Assembly: GCA_934277845.1 (NCBI GenBank)
Contig: CAKQVV010000006.1
Coordinates: 1 to 43,465, forward strand
Direction of reading: 5' to 3'
Length of the DNA: 43,465 nt
DNA from: an uncultured Clostridia bacterium
GTDB taxonomy: Bacteria > Bacillota > Clostridia > Christensenellales > Pumilibacteraceae
Shown piece by piece: positions 14,998-22,337 of this stretch. Position 1 is the stretch's first letter. Each line of letters begins with the position of its first letter. Position numbers and translations under genes: made by a program. The notes below the pieces were generated by a model that was not told where the DNA came from, did not search any database, and was given only the letters and a program-made list of their open reading frames with translations.

Positions 14998-16851
14998 ATG
15001 CCGTACAATTCATTCACCGAAGAAACGATAGCCGGGTATCGCAAGAAATATCTCGAAAACTCGGATAAACTCTCGTATACCGACGTTCTCGGCACCGAAT
15101 CCGTCGAAACGGTACTTTACCGGGATTTGCCGGAAACGGAGGTCAAAGGCTATCCGTTCGCCGGCGATTACGTCGACAAAAAAGGCAAGGCGTATTCGGT
15201 CGCGGAGTTCAACGCGCTAAGCCCTGCCGAGCGCAAAAAACTCGACCTTCGTTATCATTTTATGCCAAAGTACCACGAACTCTACGTCGGCACCACGGGC
15301 AGCGGTAAAACGACGGGGTGCATGGAACCGCAACTTCGTGCGATTTCGTCGCAGAAGAACAAACCCAACCTGTTCATAACCGATCCCAAGGGCGAACTTT
15401 TCAGTCACAACGCCGAACACCTTCAAAAGAACGGTTACAAAACCTATGTTCTCAACTTCAAGGACTTCGCGCTGTCCGACAGATGGAACCCGCTCGGCGA
15501 ACTCTACCGCAAGCAGGTCGGGATTCGCGAGATCGGCAACGACGCGATCATGCGCACCGGTCATCCGGGCGACGGACTCGTGCTTTACGGCGAGGACAAC
15601 GAGTTTACCGGCTTTTATATCGAATACGAAGGCAAGGCTTTCCCATCCGGCGAAGCGTTCGATCGTTATGTCGACGTCAGACGCGACATGAAAAAAGCGG
15701 AAGTTTCTTCGCTCGTCAGCGAACTTGCCACGCAAATGCTGCCCGTCACCAGTCAGGTCGACCGCTCGTGGGAGCAGGGCGCGCAAAACCTTTTACGAGG
15801 GCTTTTGCTGATACTTCTCAGCGAAGCCGACGATCCGAATTCCGGTTTTACCGAAGAGATGATGACGCTGAAAACGCTGAACGACTATTATCGTCGTCTG
15901 CGCCTTGATTTCGTTGATTCTTCCGACCGCGAATATCTCACCGATTACGGCAAACATCCGCTGCTTAAAGGCAAATCGGACGAAGCGATATGTATGATCA
16001 CCACGGCACTTTGCAATGCGCCCAACACCTCTCGCAGTTACTGCGGCGTGTACGAAGGGTATATGAACATGTGGATGCAGGGGCATATTTTCGCGCTTAC
16101 CACCGGCAGCACGATCGACATTGACGACAACGAACCGTTCGCGATCTTCATCGCCACCCGCGACTATGACAAGAGCGATTATATTATCGCGGGCGCGTTC
16201 ATCAACTGGGTGTATCGCAAAATGCTCTTAAAAGCGGAGGAAAAGACGGGCGCGGTCAGCGTTGCCGATCCGCCCAGAGCATTGCATTTCATGCTCGACG
16301 AGTTTTGCAATATTCCGAAAATAGCCGACTTCGAGAACAAGATCGCGACCGCAAGATCGAGAAACATCTGGTTTCACCTGTTCGTGCAGTCCTATGATCA
16401 ACTCAACCTCGTCTACGGCGAAAAACTCGCTTCCGTAATTCGCGACAACTGCAACACGCAGGTATTCCTCGGCTCGCAAAGTCGCGACACCAAAGAAAGA
16501 TTTTCCGCCGAGTGCGGAAAAACGTGGGTGCCGTCTATAAGGTCGTATTTCGATCCGCTCGATCGCTCGATGACCGAAGTGATGGTAGTTCCCGTCAGTG
16601 ATCTCGATCTCATAAAAGAAGGCGAAATATACGTCAAACGCCTGTATATGCCCGTGATTCTGTCACAGTTCGTCCGCAGTTACAGGTGTGCCGAGCAGGG
16701 CGAGTTTGTCGGATTCAACAATCCCGATGCGTTCCGCAGGTTTGCGCCTAAAAACCTCGTAAACTACACGAGCGCGAAATATACTTACGGCAAACTCACC
16801 GGCAACGGCAAGAACAAAAAGAAAACCGACGACTTCGATTTCCCGATCTGA
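14998..16851 (+). CDS. VirD4/TraG-type coupling-protein ATPase without membrane segments
   Basis: 617 residues. Walker A GTTGSGKTT (98-106), ITDPKGELF just after it, and Walker B LHFMLDEFCNIP (429-440) are the classic type IV coupling protein signatures; ARSRNIWFHLFVQSYDQL and RDNCNTQVFLGSQS match the TraG/VirD4 C-terminal half. These hexameric ATPases feed DNA or protein into secretion machines. Unusual points: no N-terminal transmembrane helices, and an insertion (about 170-230) between the Walker motifs. No relaxase, VirB4 or other transfer gene is nearby, so a normal conjugation role is not supported by context. A cytosolic pump, adaptor or defence-type ATPase role are alternatives. Confidence 0.8.
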   Translation: MPYNSFTEETIAGYRKKYLENSDKLSYTDVLGTESVETVLYRDLPETEVKGYPFAGDYVDKKGKAYSVAEFNALSPAERKKLDLRYHFMPKYHELYVGTTGSGKTTGCMEPQLRAISSQKNKPNLFITDPKGELFSHNAEHLQKNGYKTYVLNFKDFALSDRWNPLGELYRKQVGIREIGNDAIMRTGHPGDGLVLYGEDNEFTGFYIEYEGKAFPSGEAFDRYVDVRRDMKKAEVSSLVSELATQMLPVTSQVDRSWEQGAQNLLRGLLLILLSEADDPNSGFTEEMMTLKTLNDYYRRLRLDFVDSSDREYLTDYGKHPLLKGKSDEAICMITTALCNAPNTSRSYCGVYEGYMNMWMQGHIFALTTGSTIDIDDNEPFAIFIATRDYDKSDYIIAGAFINWVYRKMLLKAEEKTGAVSVADPPRALHFMLDEFCNIPKIADFENKIATARSRNIWFHLFVQSYDQLNLVYGEKLASVIRDNCNTQVFLGSQSRDTKERFSAECGKTWVPSIRSYFDPLDRSMTEVMVVPVSDLDLIKEGEIYVKRLYMPVILSQFVRSYRCAEQGEFVGFNNPDAFRRFAPKNLVNYTSAKYTYGKLTGNGKNKKKTDDFDFPI

Positions 16852-16866
16852 ATGGAGTAAATAGCC

Positions 16867-16895
16867 GATATTTTCGTAAAATCCTTGAAAATATC
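16867..16895. promoter_or_regulatory. Inverted repeat overlapping the -35 box, candidate operator
   Basis: GATATTTTC at 16867-16875 and GAAAATATC at 16887-16895 form a perfect 9-bp inverted repeat with an 11-base gap. Its right half covers the -35 box (16885-16890) of the promoter for the YbjN-like gene. It has no T-run, so an operator is more likely than a terminator. Confidence 0.45.
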
Positions 16896-16913
16896 GCGGA
16901 CTTGTGGTAATAT
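16885..16913 (+). promoter_or_regulatory. Internal sigma-A promoter before the YbjN-like gene
   Basis: TTGAAA at 16885-16890 and TAATAT at 16908-16913, 17 bases apart. Transcription should start near 16920, giving the YbjN, RyR-like, ATP-grasp and winged-helix genes a promoter separate from that of the VirD4-like gene. Confidence 0.65.
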
Positions 16914-16957
16914 TATATAGTTACGGCGGAAATACACGCCAAACGGGAGGAACAATT

Positions 16958-17443
16958 ATGGCAGACGGTAGCAAAATGGCACAAAAATCTTACGACGCGT
17001 TTTTGAAACGCCTTAACAAATTGCATTGGAACTATTCGACGGGAATAGGCGGCGGCAAAAGGGTTATCCAGACGGGCGTGCAGGGCGACGACGTGCCCAT
17101 GCAACTGCATTTCGTATTCGATCATGATCGCGAACTCACGCTCGTGTTCTCGCAGCTTCCCGTCGCGCTTCCCAAAGATAAAATCATCGAAGGCGCGGTA
17201 GCGGTGGCAATGATCAATCATCGCATTATGCAGGGTTGTTTCGATCTCGACACGGATTCCGGCACAATCACGTTCCGCCTTGTCGACGACTGGACGGGAG
17301 GATTTTCCGACGGCGACGTGTGCGAAAACATGTTGGGCATGACCTGTCAGACCGTGGACAGATACAACGACAAACTCATCGCGTTCGCCGAGGGTAAAAT
17401 GACACGCGACGACCTGTTTGCATCTATCAAGAGTAACGAATAA
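16958..17443 (+). CDS. YbjN / type III secretion chaperone-like fold protein
   Basis: 161 residues. The pattern of the central part, MQLHFVFDHDRELTLVFSQL then ALPKDKIIEGAVAVAMINHR and a final GCFDLDTDSGTITFRLVDD, fits YbjN-like proteins, which share a fold with type III secretion chaperones. The start at 16958 has GGGAGG at 16945-16950; a longer open frame upstream lies before the likely transcription start. In this block a chaperone or adaptor function for something handled by the VirD4-like ATPase is a reasonable guess. The fold assignment is by pattern only. Confidence 0.55.
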   Translation: MADGSKMAQKSYDAFLKRLNKLHWNYSTGIGGGKRVIQTGVQGDDVPMQLHFVFDHDRELTLVFSQLPVALPKDKIIEGAVAVAMINHRIMQGCFDLDTDSGTITFRLVDDWTGGFSDGDVCENMLGMTCQTVDRYNDKLIAFAEGKMTRDDLFASIKSNE

Positions 17444-17486
17444 ACCACGCCCGTAAATCGCGGCTCGCAAAACGGAGGGGACGATT

Positions 17487-19673
17487 ATGACCGTCGTTAT
17501 TATACTTTGCCTTGCCTACATGGTGCTTCTTTTCGGAGCGCTGATTGCGGCGTACTTTCTGGGGACGGACGACGGCAAGGTGCGTGCCAAAACCCGCAGC
17601 GAAAAATTACAGTTTCTCAAATCTTTCAAAAAGGGCAAGTTCGCGCTTATCTACATCGCCGCGTTTCCGCTTTTTTATCTCGGCATAAATTATACGGGCA
17701 AATCGGCGGTCGAGTCGCTGATGGAAGCGGCGACAAACTGCGTCGAAGTCGTGGTACTCAAATACAACTACGGCGATGTATCCGACCTTATGACGGCAAA
17801 TCCTCTGTACCGTGCGGTAATGTTCGTTTGCTACGCGCTCGTCACGCTGAACGCCTTTACTTTTATAGGCACTATACTGCGCGAGAAGATCTACAACGCG
17901 ACGCGTTCGTTCGCGATTTCCGGGTTCTCGAAAAAGGCTTACGTCATAATCGGCAACAACGACAATAACCGCGCGATCATCCGCTCGATGGGCAAGAAAA
18001 AGGACGTCGTTATGTTCGTCGACAAGATCGACGACAGCGTGCGCGACTTCGCATACGTCGAACGCATTGCGGTGGCGCAGATGAAGGGCAAATCCGTCGC
18101 AACGCTTTTGTACAGGTTTTTCGGCAATTTCACACGCCGTGCGGCGAGCGTCATAATAAACCTCGGCGACGACGCGAAAAATCTTTTCTATTGCGACAAA
18201 ATCGCGGATATAATCACCGGATCCGGGCTGGAACGTTTTGCCGTCGACGACGATCACGGACTGAATGCCTACGTTTTCGGCGAACCCGAGAACGAATCCA
18301 CGTTTCTTTACTACGAGAAAACGACTGGCGGATGCGTTCATTACGTCAATAAATACAAGCTCATCGCAATGGACTTCTGCGGCAAACACCCGCTCACCGA
18401 GTTCATGACGGACGAACAACTCGACACTTCGACGGGACTTATCCGCAGTGACGCCGAGATCAACGTCGTGATGCTGGGATTCGGCAAGACCAACCGTAAA
18501 CTTTTCCTGACGATGCTGGAAAACAATCGTTTCATGCAAAAGGGAGAGAACGGAGTGGCGGTGCCGAAACTTACCAACTATTTCGTTTATGACAAGGTAG
18601 AATCCAACAACGACAAAACGCTCAACCACGGACTGCTCCGATACGACCGCGTCTACGTCGACATGCTCGATCATGAAAAGGACTATCTGCCGGTGCCCGA
18701 GCCTACGGCGAGAAGAAAATTCTACCGCCTCGACGTCGGCGACAACGATTTTTACGTTTCTCTTCGCGACAACCTCGACAACGGCAAGGACAAGGCGTAC
18801 AACTATGTTATCATCGCATGCGGCTCGGACCTCGAAAATCTGGATCTTGCAGAAAAACTCACCGAAAAACTGGGCGAGTGGGGCAAGCGCGACAACACAA
18901 GAATCTTCGTCAAGATCCGATCGGGCAAACTCACGAACGGCGTGATCGACGTCAAATACGCAAAGCGCGGCGGTTATTTCGCGTTCGCCAACGAATCGGA
19001 AACCGTGTACAATCTCGGGCACATCGTTGCGGAAGAGAACGAGCGCATGGCAAAGGACAGACACTGCTGTTACAGTTACGAGTACGCCGATCCAAATGCG
19101 ACCGACGAGGAAATCATGCGCGCGGCGAACGAGAAGTGGTACGTCGGCTGGCAGCAGGTACAGCGCGAATCCAACGTTTACGCCTGCCTTGCGATAAAAA
19201 TGAAACTTCAACTTCTCGGTTTCGACCTCAGCCGCGATCCGAACGCAGTCGATGCCACCGAAGAGTTTATGGCAAAATACACGGCGGGCGATCCCATCGT
19301 GTACGACGGCAGAGTGATCAAGGGCAAGAAAATGGTCGACTACGGCGACTGCAACTTCGTCCGCGGCTCGGTGCGCGACAACCTCGCGCGACAGGAACAC
19401 GAGCGCTGGAACGCATACATGATTTGCTCGGGTTATATCCCCGCGACGATAGAAGAAATCAGGACGCTCGACAAGCAGGAAATGCTGGCGCGCCGTAAAC
19501 ACGGCAACATTACCACGTTCGAGGGGCTTCTCGATTACCGCAGGATAATGAGCGAGAAAAACGGCAGGAGCGAAGCGGACAACGACGTCATCAAGTACGA
19601 CTATCAGATGCTGGACGATCTGCCGTGGCTGCTGAAACGCAACGGCTATAAGATCATAAAGAAGAACGGCTGA
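17487..19673 (+). CDS. Membrane TrkA-N-like protein with C-terminal RyR-type domain
   Basis: 728 residues. Three membrane helices lie near residues 2-27, 50-70 and 108-135. Two Rossmann-like segments follow: KKAYVIIGNNDNNRAIIRSM at about 150 and INVVMLGFGKTNRKLFLTML at about 325, like TrkA-N modules of potassium channels. The C-terminal 100 residues have LARQEHERWNAYMICSGY and end in MLDDLPWLLKRNGYKI, matching the bacterial RyR domain pattern (EHxRW helix and closing LP-LL-GY segment). RyR domains in bacteria are thought to bind nucleotide-like ligands and often accompany TrkA-N domains. The protein is therefore a likely membrane sensor or gated transporter. A GGAGGGG site precedes the ATG. 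Confidence 0.65.
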   Translation: MTVVIILCLAYMVLLFGALIAAYFLGTDDGKVRAKTRSEKLQFLKSFKKGKFALIYIAAFPLFYLGINYTGKSAVESLMEAATNCVEVVVLKYNYGDVSDLMTANPLYRAVMFVCYALVTLNAFTFIGTILREKIYNATRSFAISGFSKKAYVIIGNNDNNRAIIRSMGKKKDVVMFVDKIDDSVRDFAYVERIAVAQMKGKSVATLLYRFFGNFTRRAASVIINLGDDAKNLFYCDKIADIITGSGLERFAVDDDHGLNAYVFGEPENESTFLYYEKTTGGCVHYVNKYKLIAMDFCGKHPLTEFMTDEQLDTSTGLIRSDAEINVVMLGFGKTNRKLFLTMLENNRFMQKGENGVAVPKLTNYFVYDKVESNNDKTLNHGLLRYDRVYVDMLDHEKDYLPVPEPTARRKFYRLDVGDNDFYVSLRDNLDNGKDKAYNYVIIACGSDLENLDLAEKLTEKLGEWGKRDNTRIFVKIRSGKLTNGVIDVKYAKRGGYFAFANESETVYNLGHIVAEENERMAKDRHCCYSYEYADPNATDEEIMRAANEKWYVGWQQVQRESNVYACLAIKMKLQLLGFDLSRDPNAVDATEEFMAKYTAGDPIVYDGRVIKGKKMVDYGDCNFVRGSVRDNLARQEHERWNAYMICSGYIPATIEEIRTLDKQEMLARRKHGNITTFEGLLDYRRIMSEKNGRSEADNDVIKYDYQMLDDLPWLLKRNGYKIIKKNG

Positions 19674-19676
19674 AAA

Positions 19677-20570
19677 ATGAAAGGCTGCATACTCGTAAAC
19701 GCATACTTAAACAGCAAAGAATACCTCTATCAGGCAGAGCGAATACGCGACGAACTGATCGCGCTGGACTCTGCGGCGGATATAGTTCCGCTCGGCGGCA
19801 TGCCGGTTGTGGTCGCGGACGGCAGGATAGAGAACGCGCTCGACGGCTATGACTTTTATATCTGCTGGGACAAGGATAAGTACGTCCTGTCCGCGCTGGA
19901 GAGGACGGGCAAACGCGTTTTCAATTCCGCCGCCGCAATAGAGGCGTGCGACGACAAAATGCTTACATATCTTGCGCTCGCAAACAGCGGCGTTCCGCTG
20001 GTCAGAACCGTACCGGGCCTGCTTTGCTTCGATCCGTTGGAAAAAATCGCCCCCGAAACTATCGGGCGGCTGGAAAGCCTTATTCCGTATCCGATCGTGG
20101 TGAAAGAGTCCTACGGCTCGCTCGGAAAGGGCGTCCGCCTTGCGAAAAACCGCGACGAACTGATTGCGATTACCGAACAGGTCAAGTGCAAACCGCACCT
20201 ATTTCAGGAATTCATCGATGAGAGCCGCGGTCGCGACCTTCGCGTTATCGTGCTGGGCGGCAAAGTTCTCGGCGGCATGCTGCGCGATTCCGGAGGCAAG
20301 GATTTCCGCTCGAATATCGGCGCGGGCGGCAGCGGCACGGCTTGTACGCCCGACGAAGAACAGTCGGCTGTCGCGATAAAAACCGCCGGGATTCTCGGGC
20401 TCGACTATTGCGGCGTCGATTTGCTTCTCGGGAAAAACGGTCCGATCGTCTGCGAAGTCAATTCCAACGCGTTCTTTTATTCGTTCGAGCGCGTCACCGG
20501 CGTGAACGTGGCAAAAGCCTATGCGCGATATGTGCTCGACGAAACGGCAAAGAGACAAAGAGGTAAATAA
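19677..20570 (+). CDS. RimK-like ATP-grasp ligase
   Basis: 297 residues. ATP-grasp features: YPIVVKESYGSLGKGVRL (ATP lysine and glycine loop), LFQEFIDESRGRDLRVIVLG, and a C-terminal metal site GLDYCGVDLLL...CEVNSNAF. This is the arrangement in RimK and LysX, which join an amino acid to a carboxyl group with ATP. It starts three bases after the RyR-type gene and ends immediately before the next start, so it is co-translated. The substrate is unknown; a modified peptide or small-molecule ligand for the sensor protein would be one idea. Confidence 0.8.
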   Translation: MKGCILVNAYLNSKEYLYQAERIRDELIALDSAADIVPLGGMPVVVADGRIENALDGYDFYICWDKDKYVLSALERTGKRVFNSAAAIEACDDKMLTYLALANSGVPLVRTVPGLLCFDPLEKIAPETIGRLESLIPYPIVVKESYGSLGKGVRLAKNRDELIAITEQVKCKPHLFQEFIDESRGRDLRVIVLGGKVLGGMLRDSGGKDFRSNIGAGGSGTACTPDEEQSAVAIKTAGILGLDYCGVDLLLGKNGPIVCEVNSNAFFYSFERVTGVNVAKAYARYVLDETAKRQRGK

Positions 20571-21212
20571 ATGGACGAAAAATTCGTACATACTTTCACT
20601 CGACGATTGCGAAGCGAGAAAACCGTAACGCTTCGGTCCGTCAGGCAAACTCAGAAATGCAGTTATACCGATGCGTTCGACGCGATACGCGAACTTACCG
20701 GGCTGGGCGTAATGAAAGACGCGGGCGACGGAAGTTTTGCGATCGATTACGACGAGGACAAAATCCGCGCGTTCAGGCACAAGCACGGCGTATATATCGA
20801 ACGCCGTCCGATGACCGACCTCGATTCGCTTGCGAAAAAACTGGTTTCGTTCGACGTGTCTTTACTTTCAAAGATCCGGTCGTATAACGGAACGAGCAGA
20901 GAACTTCTCGAAAGTATATTCGACGGCAAAAGGCTGGGCGGCTCGCTCGAAAAACTGGAAAAACTGGGGCTTATCGTTTGCTCCGACGACCGGAACGGAT
21001 TTTATTCCACGATAGAGCCGAAACAGACGGATATACTGACGAAAAAGGTGATCGACCGCGAATCGGAAGAAGAGAAAAATACGACGGACGACTTCAACGA
21101 TTTTCTCTACGATCTCATGGGAATGTCGGAAAAAGACGAAGAAACGCCCGATACGCTCGACGAAATACTCGGCAATCTCGACAAAAAGAAAAAAACCGGC
21201 GACGACAATTAG
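20571..21212 (+). CDS. Predicted winged-helix DNA-binding protein with acidic tail
   Basis: 213 residues, no family recognised with certainty. Residues 17-65 (TLRSVRQTQKCSYTDAFDAI then a short wing GDGSFAIDYD) look like a winged helix, with some resemblance to the FtsK gamma domain. A second small helical region lies around 90-140, and the C terminus from about 160 is strongly acidic and lysine-rich, probably disordered. It directly abuts the ATP-grasp gene (ATG just after TAA). As last gene of the run from 16958, it could be the local regulator, possibly of the inverted repeat at 16867; not shown by sequence. Confidence 0.45.
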   Translation: MDEKFVHTFTRRLRSEKTVTLRSVRQTQKCSYTDAFDAIRELTGLGVMKDAGDGSFAIDYDEDKIRAFRHKHGVYIERRPMTDLDSLAKKLVSFDVSLLSKIRSYNGTSRELLESIFDGKRLGGSLEKLEKLGLIVCSDDRNGFYSTIEPKQTDILTKKVIDRESEEEKNTTDDFNDFLYDLMGMSEKDEETPDTLDEILGNLDKKKKTGDDN

Positions 21213-21280
21213 ATCGCAAAATTAGGGTTAATTATCGGAAGTTTGACTACTATTTAAACGCACAAGGAGGCTGAATACTT

Positions 21281-21934
21281 ATGGGTGAATTTAACGAAAA
21301 ATATTTTATTCCCGACGAAAAAGACAAGAACGCGACCACTATCGACGCGATCATCGGCGACGACGAGCAGGTGCTGTGGCGCGGCAAACCTAAAAAGTCC
21401 GCGTTTATCATGAACGCCGTGATCAGAATGTTGCCGATCGCGCTTATATTTCTGGCGTTTGACGGCGTGTTCATCGGCATGATTATCAGTTACGGCGAGC
21501 ATATTCCCACGATGTTCAAGGTTTTCTTCTGCGTGTTCCTCGTGTTTCACCTGATCCCCGTGTGGATATGGATCGCGAACGTTGTCACCGCAAGCCGCCG
21601 CCATAAAAACACCGAGTACGCGTTCACCAACAAGCGGGTAATTGTCCGCACCGGCGTTATCGGTATCGACTTCAAAAACGCTTATTACGCCGACATCGAC
21701 AGCGTGAATCTCAAAGTGGGAATCATCGACAAGATAATGAAAGTGGGCGATATTTATATCAACGGCAGATCCGGCGCGGCGGTTATTCTCGACGTGGAAA
21801 ATCCGTATTTTCTGACGCAAAAACTCCAGAAAATCGTCGTCGACATCAAGACCGACGTGCTGTTCCCCAACGACCTGCGCCCCGGGACCAACCGCGGTTA
21901 CGCCTCGAAATACACAGGCGGCGACGATAAGTAA
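21281..21934 (+). CDS. Bacterial PH-domain membrane protein (YdbT/bPH_2-like)
   Basis: 217 residues. Two membrane helices (about 42-66 and 75-105) are followed by the bPH_2 signature EYAFTNKRVIVRTGVIGIDFKNAYYADIDSV (given as its two halves EYAFTNKRVIV and DIDSV), typical of YdbS/YdbT-like proteins. Function of these domains is largely unknown; they are thought to assist membrane or envelope processes. AAGGAGG at 21264-21270 sets the start. It is separated from the preceding gene by 68 bases that include the sequence ATTAGGGTTA (21221-21230), also found in the terminal repeats of the element that follows. Membership in the VirD4-like block is uncertain. Confidence 0.75.
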   Translation: MGEFNEKYFIPDEKDKNATTIDAIIGDDEQVLWRGKPKKSAFIMNAVIRMLPIALIFLAFDGVFIGMIISYGEHIPTMFKVFFCVFLVFHLIPVWIWIANVVTASRRHKNTEYAFTNKRVIVRTGVIGIDFKNAYYADIDSVNLKVGIIDKIMKVGDIYINGRSGAAVILDVENPYFLTQKLQKIVVDIKTDVLFPNDLRPGTNRGYASKYTGGDDK

Positions 21935-21970
21935 AAAACCGCTTTTTTGCGGAATTATCCGAAAAATTAC

Positions 21971-22254
21971 CTAGGGTTAGTTTATCCATCACCAGTAACC
22001 TTAAAAACAGTCTTTTCCGCGCTTTCGCACGTTGGGTTGCTAGGTGTACACCCGGTACGCCGTCGCAACCCAACGCACGAAATCGTCGAAAAATCCAAGT
22101 TTTTAAGGCGCGAAGCGTTTTTGCGGTCAAGATGACGAGATAATTAAAGGCAAACGACTGAACGCGTACTAGAAGTACGCGGAGCGGAGTTTAACGCATA
22201 ATTAGCCGTCATATTGTCCGCAAAAATTATTAGTGATAGTTAAACTAACCCTAA
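21971..22254. mobile_element. 284-bp MITE-like element with inverted terminal repeats and nested hairpins
   Basis: The ends 21971-21998 and 22227-22254 are inverted repeats agreeing at 23 of 28 positions (core TAGGGTTAGTTTA). Inside are two arms. Arm 1: CCTTAAAAAC (21999-22008) with GTTTTTAAGG (22099-22108), TTTTC/GAAAA, TTTCG/CGAAA and GTTGGGTTGC (22031-22040) with GCAACCCAAC (22065-22074), capped by the palindrome GGTGTACACC. Arm 2: 22118-22137 pairs with 22207-22226 at 18 of 20 positions, then TAATTA/TAATTA and CGCGTACT/AGTACGCG (22163-22181). Flanks ATTACC and ATTATC could be a worn target duplication. It has no coding frame of note, so a non-autonomous element or a structured RNA is likely. 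Confidence 0.6.
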
Positions 22255-22301
22255 TTATCAAAAAAAACAAAACTTTCCTGCCCGATACCGCGCGAAAATA
22301 C

Positions 22302-22330
22302 TTGCAAAATAGAAAATTTGCTTGTAATAT
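22302..22330 (+). promoter_or_regulatory. Sigma-A promoter of dgt, leaderless
   Basis: TTGCAA at 22302-22307 and TAATAT at 22325-22330 with a 17-base spacer. The expected start of transcription, about seven bases after the -10 box, falls on or beside the GTG start at 22338. No ribosome binding site precedes that codon. Confidence 0.65.
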
Positions 22331-22337
22331 CTAATGG

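Noticed and set aside
17607..19502. Long minus-strand open frame of over 600 codons opposite the RyR-type gene
   Set aside because: It mirrors the codon pattern of the plus-strand gene, which has promoters, a ribosome binding site and recognisable domains. The minus frame has no recognisable motif.
14083..21212. Conjugative or integrative element
   Set aside because: Only a VirD4-like ATPase points that way. No relaxase, VirB4, VirB6, integrase, excisionase or attachment repeats are seen in or around the block.
21939..21952. Terminator after the PH-domain gene (CCGC-TTTTTT-GCGG)
   Set aside because: The stem has only four pairs and is not followed by a T-run, so it is too weak to call.
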